Assembly: GCA_026018925.1 (NCBI GenBank)
Contig: JAKSZU010000008.1
Location: 58,071,527-58,135,526, forward strand
Length of the DNA: 64,000 bases
Direction: 5' to 3'
From: Tupaia tana
Taxonomy: Eukaryota > Chordata > Mammalia > Scandentia > Tupaiidae
A program made the position numbers and the translations under genes. Below the pieces are notes generated by a model. The model did no database searches. It saw nothing but the letters and a program-made list of their open reading frames with translations, and was not told the origin of the DNA. Shown piece after piece: positions 32,144 to 41,239 of the stretch (position 1 is its first letter; each line of letters begins with the position of its first letter).

Positions 32144-33134
32144 ATGACCAGAAACCACTGCAGAGGCACAAGAAATATGAGAAACCAAGAAAATATTAGT
32201 CCCTCAAAGGAAAAGAATAACTCCTCATCATCCACAGTCAGTCAATAGAATTCATGGAAATGTCTGATAAAGAATTTAGAATATTCATAGTGACAAAGCT
32301 AGCAGAGGTGCCAAGAGCAGCGAGACAACAAACTGCAAAAGATATAGGAGAAAAGAGACAACAAATTCCAGGAGGTGAGGACGTTCTTGCACAATCTGAA
32401 AGAGGAAATACACACCATAAAAAAGAATCAAACGGAACTATTAGAGATGAAAGCTGTAATACAGGAAATCCAAAACCTCCCTTGATAGTATTAAAAGCAG
32501 ATTAGATCATGCAGAAGATCAAATCTCAGATTTAGAAGACAGAATCTCTGGCCTACAAAAATTCACTGCAAAGACTGAGAAAACAACCTCCCCAAATGAG
32601 AATAATATACAAGAAGTACTAGATAACATTAAACGTCTAAACATCCGGATAATTTGGTATCCCAGAAGGTGAAGAAACTAATAAGGGCATTGACAGTTTA
32701 TTCCATGAAATCCTGGAAGAAAAATTTCCAAACCTAGAGAGGTATTCAAAGATTCAGACCCAAGAAATCCAAAGGACCCCAAATAGAATCAACCCAAGAA
32801 GATCTTCTCCAAGGCACATCATAGCCAGATTGACCAAAACCGCAGACAAGATACTAAAATTGGGAAGAGAGAAATGTCAGGTATCAGATACAAAGGATAT
32901 CTCATCAGGCTAACAGCGGATCTCTCATCAGAAAACATGAGCAAGGAATGGGAAAATATACTCAAAGTGTTATGCGAAAAATTTCAACCAAGAATTCTTT
33001 ACCAGGCAAGATTATCCTTCATATGGGAAGAAAAGACAAAATCATTCTTAGATAAACAAAATCTGAAAGAATTTACCAATACCAGACCAGCTCTTCAAGA
33101 AGTCCTGTACGAAGTACTACTCCGGGAAAACTAA
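32144..33134 (+). pseudogene. LINE-1 ORF1p pseudogene, copy A
   Basis: Starts at the ATG of ATGACCAGAAACCACTGC, in the same CAG|ATG context as the other copies, and ends at the TAA at 33132-33134 after YEVLLREN. The N-terminus reads MTRNHCRGTRNMRNQENISP. The central coiled-coil region is broken by indels near 32240-32520. The C-terminal domain is open from 32874 (YLIRLTADLSSENMSKEWEN to FQPRILYQARLSFIW). Total 991 nt, so frameshifted relative to copy B. Not functional. Confidence 0.82.
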
Positions 33135-33838
33135 ATACAGACACACAAAAATAAGAATCCAAAAAACAACTAAGAAAAATCTGAGTTGAATGTTAACTTC
33201 CAGAATTTAAATGGAAAGATCAGACCAAACAAAGAGAGATTAATTACATGAGACTGAACTGGTGAAATAGAATTTTATGACTTTTGACTAAAACATTATT
33301 GATTTTCTTCTATGCTTTGTCTTCAAGATTTAAGGATTTTTGTCTTCTCTTGAGCTATTGATAAGTTTGTCTACTTACTATTTGAACAGAATCCTAAACT
33401 TTTTCCTGGCTCTAAGTCTTAAGCTAATTTCTCTCAACATTTTTTTTTTAATTTTGATTTATTAAATCTAAAACTGCTTTTCTTGAAATTATAAAAATAT
33501 AAAAAAAACCCTATCGAATGACTGCAGTAAATTATATAGACTCAGCTAGGTGCTACTTTATAGTATGTTCATTTTATTCACTGAGTTTTATGCCTAAAGT
33601 CAGATGTATTCACAGATGTGTATATACCAGCTGAACTTGCTATTGAAAGTATTTAGATTAATTAAGATATTTCGTGAAACAATAAAATGCAGGGGAAAAA
33701 AAGGCATGGAAAGCAACTGTAGACACCAGAGACAATGTGGGGTGAAGGTAAGAAATGGGAAAGGGTGAAAAAGAGGGAATCAAAGGGAAAAGAAAAAGAA
33801 AAAAAAAAAAGCAAAAATATATAAGAAACAAGAAATAG

Positions 33839-34128
33839 AGAACCAGCAGATAGTGAAACAGTTACGCCATTGGACTCCCACATAGTCGACTGTGATTCAA
33901 GTCCCGGACCTGGTGGCTTAAAACTCACGCCAGGCATGTGTGTGTGTTGCGCGTCCCAAAATCCCAAGAAGAGAATAGAGGAGAAAGGATTGCGGTGTGA
34001 CCATCCACTAGGGTGTGTGTGTGTGAGTGTGTGTATGATTTCTCGCTTTCTGTCTCTCTGTCTCTCTTTGTCTCTCCAGCGAGTACACATACCTTATTGC
34101 AAAAATCTCTCTAAAAAAAAGAAAAAAG
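33839..34128 (+). mobile_element. tRNA-derived SINE, long form, nested in copy A
   Basis: Sense: gaaccagcagatagtgaaac to gcgagtacacataccttattgc, with (TG)n in the gggtgatttc area. TSD-like aagaaat on both sides, imperfect. It sits in the 3' tail of copy A. Confidence 0.87.
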
Positions 34129-34305
34129 AAAGAAGAAATGGAAAATGATTTGTTGATGATAGCATGTATCAGAACATTCTCGATTCGGCCAGTATACATT
34201 TATTCTTGTTGGAAAATAGCATTTTGCATGCTGTGATGATGTACAGTGTATGAATGTAAAATAAATTTAAAAGAATAAAATAAATTAAAAAAGCAATTTT
34301 CAGAT

Positions 34306-35184
34306 ACAATAAATATTGATGGAGAAAAAAGAGAAAATGATTTATATAGTAATAACCTTGATTTGATTGTCAAATAAATGAGTAAATGAAAAAATACTAT
34401 AAAAATTAATATGATATCAAATAGTGGATCTTTCATAAGAAAAAAATACTGGTGCCATGTTCTATATGGTTATAAGTACATCTGTGAAAAGTATAGGTAT
34501 TCTAAGTGAGCAAAATTAGAGCATGCTTTATAATTCTTACATAACTCATCTAATTATGGAACTTAAAGTGGCTTTCTTGAGTATATTCTGGTTTATCAAT
34601 GGGTTTTTAAAAAAATGTGATCCCAGAACACAGTATTCTTCATATGATAATAGTGATCCCAGAAAAAGTAAAATTTTCTTCTTTGATTTAGACACTGTGT
34701 TTCTATTAATTTATTACAAAGTGCATTTGCTCTTTCAGCATCAGTGTCATTCTGTTGGTTTATATAGCATATACCAGAAATTAATTCCCCCAGATCTTTT
34801 CATAATCTGCTGCTAAACCAGTTTTCCTTGGTATTGTATGTTGTTACCTAATTATTCTAAGTATTACTTTCCATTCTACCAGTTCACTTAGTCTAGCACT
34901 TTTTCTCCTCTAGCAGTTTTATGACCTCATAGGTATGTCAACTTTTGACATTTTCAGTATTTCTTACCTTCTTTAACTTCTCACTTCCATCTATCCAGTT
35001 TAGATTTCATGTTTTAGCATGGTAACCACTACCCTGCCTTACTTCTACCTCTCTTTTCTTTTACATAGGCAAAATCCCAACACTACTTAGGTCTGTCTTC
35101 TTTTTTGAATTAGTAATCTCCAGCTGACACTTGCTGAAGACAGTCATACAGTTGAACTGTTATTAACTTTGCATTTATGACCCC
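34306..35184. other. Unique AT-rich DNA, nothing recognised
   Basis: No gene or confident repeat. Confidence 0.45.
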
Positions 35185-35242
35185 AGATATATCAGTATTA
35201 TCTGAAAGTGATTCATCACTTTCAGATAATACTGATATATCT
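35185..35242. repeat. Perfect 58-bp palindrome (28-bp arms, 2-bp centre)
   Basis: The left arm 35185-35212 (agatatatcagtattatctg then aaagtgat) is exactly the reverse complement of 35215-35242. Only tc (35213-35214) separates them. It could form a cruciform or an RNA hairpin. No TSD or second copy was seen. Confidence 0.97.
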
Positions 35243-35474
35243 CCTTGTATTTTACTCTTTTTCTCTTCAAATCTCTTGACTTCCTTCCCTTTTAGACACC
35301 TTCCTCATAATTCCTAGGGAAAATAAGTACAATCAGGTGAGAACTGCATGGGTGCATCTGCAGGTACACCTGCGTATTCAGGATGATCTGAGAAACTAAC
35401 ATTAGGTGGCCTACAGGATCATGGAGCAGTGTCCCTACTGCCTCAGCTATTCAGCTAAGCCTGACTTACTTTAA
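35243..35474. other. Unique DNA, nothing recognised
   Basis: No gene or repeat recognised. Confidence 0.4.
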
Positions 35475-35957
35475 AAAAAAGATACCAGAGGCCATGTATG
35501 CTCTTCAGAGAAAGAGAGAGAGAGAGAGAAAGCATACCCCAATGATCACACTGTAGTGCTTTTTCTTCTATTTCCCCTTTCCATCAGGATTTTGACATGC
35601 ATGAACACCTACCTAGCATGGCCGAGTTATTTTTTTTTCAATAGATAGAGATTTTTGCTATAGGGCGTGTACGCTCAATGGAGAGACAAAGAGAGACAGA
35701 GAGTGAGAAATCAGCCTCACACCCCAGGGGGGTTGGTTACGCCACAATCCCTTCTCTATTCTCCTCTAGAGTTCTTGGGCACACATGCACATGCACCTGG
35801 TGTGAGTTTTAAGCCAGGGGTCTGGGACTCAAACCATGGTCGACTTTGTAAGAGTTCAGCGAGTAACCATTACTCCGTCTGCTGGTCCCCATGGCGGAGA
35901 TTTCTACCACAGTTGGCCCCTGAGAGATATGGCTCTATTAATTGCTGAGCTACAGGA
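35475..35957 (-). mobile_element. Older tRNA SINE relative, split
   Basis: Antisense 3' part at 35475-35628 (gagaaagagagag, cactgtagtgctttttcttc, atcaggattttgacatgc) and head complement at 35890-35957 (taattgctgagctacaggac). A long-form SINE splits it. Confidence 0.72.
35629..35889 (-). mobile_element. tRNA-derived SINE, long form, nested
   Basis: Antisense: gagatttttgctatagggcgtg to ccgtctgctggtccc. The TSD is catggccgag (35618) and catggcggag (35890). Confidence 0.9.
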
Positions 35958-35971
35958 CTAGTTCTGCTTTT

Positions 35972-36215
35972 CTTTTTTTTTTGAAGAGGTTTTTGCTATA
36001 TGGCACGTGCACTCGCCAGACAGACAGAGAGAGACAGAGACAGAAAGCGAGAAATCACCCCCCAGGGGGGATGGCCATGCCGCAATCCCTTCTCCTCCAT
36101 TCTCCTCTTGGGATCTTGGGCACGTGTGCACACACGCCCGCTGTGAGTTTTAAGCCGCCAGGTCCGGGACTACATGGGAGTCCAGCGACATAGCCATTAT
36201 ACTAACTGCTGGTAC
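35972..36215 (-). mobile_element. tRNA-derived SINE, long form
   Basis: Antisense: gaagaggtttttgctatatggc to actaactgctggtac. The perfect 14-bp TSD is ctagttctgctttt (35958-35971 and 36216-36229). Part of the B-box area (tcgaaccgcggtcg equivalent) is deleted. Confidence 0.92.
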
Positions 36216-36267
36216 CTAGTTCTGCTTTTTTTTAAATGCACTTTTTCCTAGGCCTTGTGTAGCCAAC

Positions 36268-36375
36268 ACAGTGTTTTTTTTTTTTTTTTTTTTTTCTTTT
36301 TTCTTTTTTCTTTTCTTTTGTGGGTAGAGGGTGCTTTTCTGTAGTGTTCTCTCTCTCTTTTTTTTTTTTTTTTAG
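36268..36375. repeat. T-rich low-complexity tract
   Basis: Long T runs with ctttt and ctctct interruptions. Confidence 0.85.
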
Positions 36376-36903
36376 TTTCTAGGTGAATTAACCTAATTCC
36401 ATATATTAAAATGACATTTACATTCTGAATAATCTCAAATTTGCATCGCTAGCCCTAATGTCTTTTGGGAATGTAGAATTTGTGTATTAAATTGCTTACT
36501 TGGTAGTATTTATTAGATAACTAATTTACGATGTCTTAAACCGAATTATTGCTTTCCCTACTCTACAATCTGACTCTCTTCAGTTTTTTACCGTTTTAGG
36601 AAGTGGCTCTAGGGTTCACCTAGTTGGCCAGGCCTCTGAACTATTGCTCAGGTCTCTGAACCAGAAATTACTGACTTCCATCTAATTCCTCTTATTTACA
36701 TGTAATTCATGAGTAACTTAGTAAGAGATTTATCTACAGAATACAATATCATTCTTTAAACTTACCATTTATCCTGCTAAAATAATAGTGTAAATATTAA
36801 AAAGAAATGTCGAATTCTCAATAATTTTTAATAACATAAGTGGGTTCTGAGTCAAGAAAGTTAGAGAGCTGATACAATAGAGAGTAAAAAGATTTTTAGA
36901 TGT
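36376..36903. other. Unique DNA, nothing recognised
   Basis: Holds a short near-direct repeat ctctgaactattgctcaggt / ctctgaaccagaaatt around 36634. No gene seen. Confidence 0.4.
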
Positions 36904-37541
36904 GTAGTCAATTCTCATTTTTTGTAGATTCTTTATTCTGTAAAAATTTATTTGTATCTCAAAATCTGTACCTAAGGCACTTTTTATGTTTTATTGTGGG
37001 TATGCATATGTACAGAGTACTGAAAAATTTGTGTCATTCCACGTGTATGTTCCCGCTAAGTTTCAACAAGGCATCACTGCTTGCTTCAACGGTCATACTA
37101 TTAACATATTTCCTTTTTTGGTGGTTATTTAGTGACACATTTTTTTGAATTTTTAGGCTTTTTGTTGGTGACTTGCTACTTAAGATGGCCCTTAATTATA
37201 GTCCTGAAGTGTTTTGTGGTGTTGGTAAGACAAGATGTACCTTACAGAGAAAATATGTGTGCTAGGTAAACTTCATTCAGGCATGAATTATAATGCCATT
37301 GTACCTGAGTTCAGTGTTAATGAATCAATAATATACATTAAGTGAGGTGTATTTAAACAGAAACACACTAAAACAAGTCTATGAATTAATTGGTTGGTGA
37401 AAATGTAACTAGAGACTGGTTGGAAGCTAACCTTATATTTCTGCTAGAAAATTAGTTCAGTATTCACTCATTGAGTGTTCGCAGTGACTTTATACAACAT
37501 TTAAGATATTTTGCAAATACTAAGTAAAATCAATTGTACTT
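36904..37541 (+). mobile_element. Tigger (pogo-class) DNA transposon, MER44/Tigger7-like
   Basis: Inverted ends begin near gtagtcaattctcattttt (left) and end near gtaaaatcaattgta (right), next to TA. 37229-37330 reads LTEKICVLGKLHSGMNYNAI then VPEFSVNESIIYIK before a stop. This is the N-terminal CENP-B/pogo-type helix-turn-helix of a Tigger transposase. The catalytic DDE domain is absent; the element is about 640 bp. The subfamily name is from memory of the end sequence and is tentative. Confidence 0.75.
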
Positions 37542-38520
37542 ATGTTCTCAGATTAAAAGGAATGCAGGTTGTGACTGGATGGTGTATCCATACAAATTTA
37601 TGAAAATGTAGTATGTCAGTAAACAGTAAAAGTTCCTAGTAAACAGGAAAAGTTCCTAACCTTAAGAATAAAAGGAAAGAAAATTAGGTTTACTTGAATT
37701 TCTTGACTTCAAATGTCTTGCACTTCTAGTGTGTTTCTAACTTGCTAAACCTTCCTTTATGATTTATCTAAGGGCCTTTCACTTGGCTACTATCCCTGTA
37801 GGACATGGGAGTAAGTCAAGAAAACCCAGAGATAGTTCAGTGAGACTTAAAGACCAAATAGATCATGAATGGTCATCCATATTCTTTTCTTTTTTAAATT
37901 GTGGTAAGATCATGTTTTATGGGTGGATGACTGTGCCATGTAAATAATAAATGAAGACAACATATGTTTCCATAGAATTGACTGTTGTAATTAGTAAAAT
38001 TGTAAAAGTTTGTTATTTATGGTCTTTATTGTAGAAGTAATTTTTTTTGACTGTCAAACTTTTGCAGGTGTTTTCTTCTCCCTTTGTTTCTATGTTAGTA
38101 TCTGTTTGAAGTGTCCATGTTAGCAGATTTGTGATTATCCATTTAATTTTTGTCTCATAGGTGCATACCTAAGTTTATGCATATTTCCTTACAAATATGT
38201 TAAAAGTAAAAGTTCATCCTCTTATTTACGATACTTACATCATGATTTCCAGAAATACAGTTCTTCTTTGTCTCTCACCCTCAAGTTTTTCATTCATTTT
38301 CATGGGATGAAATAAAGTTTTGTAATAATAATGGCTTTAGAGGTTTGGTTTCTAAGTCTTGGCAGGGGGAGTAAGAAGAAGGGTCAACGTTTAGGAAAGG
38401 GTATACTTATGCTCATTGAGGGAAGGGAAGAGTTGGGGTTAGGAATAGGTTCCAGGGCAGTGATCTCAGTAGTCATTTGGATTGTATGTAAGTATGACGG
38501 ACTGAAAATTTAGAAACTGC
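37542..38520. other. Unique DNA, nothing recognised
   Basis: About 980 bp without gene or confident repeat. cagtaaaagttcctagtaaa/caggaaaagttcctaac is a short local duplication near 37620-37655. Confidence 0.45.
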
Positions 38521-38533
38521 AAGAGAAGATGTA

Positions 38534-38808
38534 CTTTTTTTTCTTTCTTTTTTTTTGGGGGGGGGGAGGTTTTCGCTATAGGGCGCGTGTGCTCGCCAGA
38601 CAGACAGACAGAGAGACAGAAAGTGAGAAATCACCCCCCAGGTGGGATGGTCACGCCGCAATCGCTTCCCCTCTTTCTCCTCTTGGGATCTTGGGCACAC
38701 ACGCACACGGGCCTGGCGTGAGTTTTAAGCCACTGGGTCCGGGACACGAATCGCGGTCGACTACGTGGGAGTCCAGCGACATAGCCATTACGCTAACTGC
38801 TGGTTCCC
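38534..38808 (-). mobile_element. tRNA-derived SINE, long form
   Basis: Antisense: gaggttttcgctatagggcg to cgctaactgctggttcc. The perfect TSD is aagagaagatgta (38521-38533 and 38809-38821). CpG-rich, young. Confidence 0.95.
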
Positions 38809-38826
38809 AAGAGAAGATGTATTTTT

Positions 38827-39106
38827 CTTTTTTTTTTTTTTTTTTTTTTTTTTTTGGAGAGGTTTTTGCTATAGGGCGCGTGCGCTCACCAGACAGACAG
38901 AGAGAGACAGAGAGATAGAAAGCAGGAAATCACCCCCCAGGGGGGATGGCCACGCCGCAATCCCTTCTCCTCCATTCTCCTCTTGGGATCTTGGGCACGC
39001 ACGCACACGCGCCCGGCGTGAGTTTAAGCCGCCGGGTCCGGGACTCGAACCGCGGTCGACTACGTGGGAGTCCAGCGACATAGCCATTACGCTAACTGCT
39101 GGTCCC
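38827..39106 (-). mobile_element. tRNA-derived SINE, long form, near-consensus copy
   Basis: One of the best-preserved copies, with nearly all CpGs intact. In sense it starts gggaccagcagttagcgtaa (A-box-like ttagcgtaatgg). It continues gtcgctggactcccacgtag, where gact...agtc can pair around a 7-nt loop containing CAC. The B box ggttcgagtcc is perfect. A body of about 170 bp follows (gaggagaagggattgcggcg; gggggtgatttcctgctttc) and it ends tgcgccctatagcaaaaacc plus an A-tail. It is a pol III type composite: a tRNA-like head plus an unrelated body. The head resembles tRNA-Val(CAC) loosely; tentative. The TSD is gagaagatgtattt (38811-38824 and 39107-39120). Confidence 0.95.
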
Positions 39107-39120
39107 GAGAAGATGTATTT

Positions 39121-39747
39121 TTCTGTGCGTGGTAGCTGGGTCAGTCCATTTTTCTTGGGGAGCAGTGAGTCATCTTCACAGAAGAAATATGGTCCTGCTA
39201 ACCTCAGTGCCTTACCTCAAACCTGCAAATAATATGGCATTTAACACGGCACAGTATGATTTCAGGAAGGAGTGATGATTTTTTTCTCTCTTGCCCCATC
39301 TCACCAGGAAATCTCTTCCATTTTTTGTTTACATTATTGTGTGAATATGGAAAGTTTTTATTTTGATTGCTGTTGTTTGGTGACTCATTTTCCCACTGAT
39401 TGGTACTTTTACTATTTCTCTCTTACAAAACATTGCAGTGAACACGATTGCACATTCTTGAATTGTAGGATATTTGCACCTGATCTTTTACTCCTTGAAA
39501 TTTTTCTAAATTGCTTTCCTGAATTTATCATTTAATTGGAGTTATTTTCATATCTTCGTTCCTTTATAGAAGTTGTATATGGTATTTAAATAATTAGTTG
39601 AATGAGGACAATTTCTGATTTTCAAAGTTGTTCGGGATATTACTAGCGCTATGTAAATTTTATGTTAGGAAATATTTACATGATTCATATTTGCTTACAT
39701 TTTGTTAACTTGTTTGTTACTAATTTAACTGTAAATAAAACTTTACC
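39121..39747. other. Unique DNA, nothing recognised
   Basis: No gene or confident repeat recognised. Confidence 0.4.
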
Positions 39748-39925
39748 GGGACCAGCAGGTGGCTTAGTGATTAAGGCGCTGGACATTCCTACATGGCCGA
39801 CCATAGTTTGAGTCCTGGACCTGGTGGCTTGCTTTCTCTCTCTCTCTCTCTCTCTGTCTGTCTCTGTCACTCTCTGGTCAAATTGAAATAATTGAACGAA
39901 TAAATAAAATAAAATAAATAATTAT
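39748..39925 (+). mobile_element. tRNA-derived SINE, short form
   Basis: Sense: gggaccagcaggtggcttagtg, head to gtcctggacctggtggcttg, then directly (tc)n and ctggtcaaattgaaataatt, and an aataaaataaa tail. A good representative of the body-less form, about 150 bp before its tail. Confidence 0.9.
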
Positions 39926-39992
39926 TTTAAAAAATTGCCAATTAATTCAGGTGTTCACCAATGAAGATGACAGTAAATACTTAAATATTATA

Positions 39993-40243
39993 GACCCAGG
40001 CAGGAGAGGCGAAGCCTTCAGCAGAAGATTCCTCATGCCTCCTGCGAAGTAGTCATTTCAGGGTAAAAGAGAAATGAAGAGTCCCACTGATAATTCAGCC
40101 TCCAGCAAATAAGCTAGCGTGGCAGGAGAGGCAAGGCCTTCAGCAGAAGATTTCTCAAGGCTCCTACGAAGTATCATTTTAGGGTAAAAGAGAAATGAAG
40201 AGTTCCTATTGATAATTAAGCCTCCAGCAAACAAGCTAGCGTG
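39993..40243 (+). promoter_or_regulatory. 5' monomers of half-L1 copy B
   Basis: Two units of about 122 bp: each has aggcaggagaggc/gcaggagaggcaaggc, ccttcagcagaagatt, gtcatttcagggtaaaagag and tgataattcagcctccagca. The second ends aagctagcgtg and abuts ATGACTAG of ORF1. Promoter role inferred. Confidence 0.65.
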
Positions 40244-41239
40244 ATGACTAGAAATCACCGCAGGACCACAAGAAATATGGGAAAGCAAGAAAATACCTCT
40301 CCTCCAAGGGGAAAGAATAACTCCTCTTCATCCACAAGTAGTTCAAAGGAAATCATGGAAATGTCTGATAAAGAATTTAGAACATTCATAATGGTGAAGC
40401 TAACAGAGATGGAAGAGAAGAGAGACAATGAACTGCAGAAGAGAAAGGAGAAAGAAGTTGATGAGTTCCAGGAGGTGAGGAAATTCTTGCAAGATCTAAA
40501 GGAGGAATTACACGCTTTACAAAAGAATCAAATGGAACTATTAGAGATAAAGGCTATAATACAGGAATTCAAAAGCTCCCTTGAAAGTCTTAAAAGCAGA
40601 CTAGATCATATAGAAAATAGAATCTCAGATATAGAAGAGAAAATTGCTGGCCTAGAAAAATCCACCACGAAGATTGAGAAAAATGCCCCCAAATTTGAGA
40701 ATAGTATATGAGAAATACTAGATAGCATCAGACGTCCAAATATCTGGATAATTGGCATTCCAGAAGGTGAAGAGATTCATAAGGACATTGATAATCTATT
40801 CCATGAAATCCTGCAAGAAAACTTTCCAAACCTAGAGAGACACTCAAAGATCCAGTCCCAAGAAATACAAAGGACCCCAAATAACTCAAGAAGATCTTCT
40901 CCAAGACATATTATGGCCAGGTTGACCAAAACTACAGACAAAGACAATATACTAAGATTGTCAAGAGAAAAACATCAAGTTACCTACAAAGGATATCCTA
41001 TCAGGCTAACAGCAAACCTCTCATTGGAAACAATGCGAACGAGGAAAGAATGGGAAAATATATTCAAAGTGTTAAGAGAAAAGCAATTTCAGCCAAGAAT
41101 ACTGTACCCAGCAAGATTATCTTTCATGTGGGAAGAAAAGACAAGAACATTCTCAGTTAAACAAAACCTGAAACAATTTACCAGCACCAGACCAGATCTC
41201 CAAGAAGTTCTCTAGGGAGTGCTATATCAGGAAAATTAA
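40244..41239 (+). pseudogene. LINE-1 ORF1p, copy B: full-length frame with two stops
   Basis: The best ORF1 in the window: 331 codons plus the TAA at 41237-41239, with no net frameshift. Two in-frame stops break it: TGA at 40709-40711 (codon 156) and TAG at 41213-41215 (codon 324, AAG in copy D). The N-terminus is MTRNHRRTTRNMGKQENTSP and Ser-rich. A coiled coil spans about residues 55-150 (e.g. ELHALQKNQMELLEIKAIIQ). The RRM follows (GIPEGEEIHKDIDNLFHEIL region), then the C-terminal domain with YPIRLTANLSLETM and FQPRILYPARLSF. A 6-nt in-frame deletion lies near 40880 relative to copies C and D. Compare about 338 residues in human ORF1p. Confidence 0.9.

Larger units (their letters stand above)
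31545..34305 (+). mobile_element. Half-L1 (ORF1-only LINE), copy A
   Basis: Sense element: the end of one 5' monomer (about 31570-31620), a leader from a GTAGGA at 31621 to a CAG just before ORF1, ORF1 (32144-33134), a spacer starting acagacacacaaaaataag, and a single 3' tail (33440-34300). There is no ORF2. A SINE is nested at 33839-34128. I could not find a TSD, and the 5' limit is approximate. Unlike B, C and E, the tail is not doubled. Confidence 0.78.

Noticed and set aside
38860..39106. Functional tRNA gene in the SINE head
   Set aside because: A and B boxes are present, but a closed acceptor stem is not formed and the sequence continues into the SINE body. It is a SINE promoter, not a tRNA gene.
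38765..39232. A 155-codon open frame and many similar 60-140-codon frames with RARALTRQTERDRE- or GDGHAAIPSPPFSS-like text
   Set aside because: These are translations of the tRNA-derived SINE in various frames. They recur at every SINE copy and are not genes.
40244..41239. Copy B ORF1 as an active gene
   Set aside because: Two in-frame stop codons (40709 and 41213) break it; annotated as a pseudogene.
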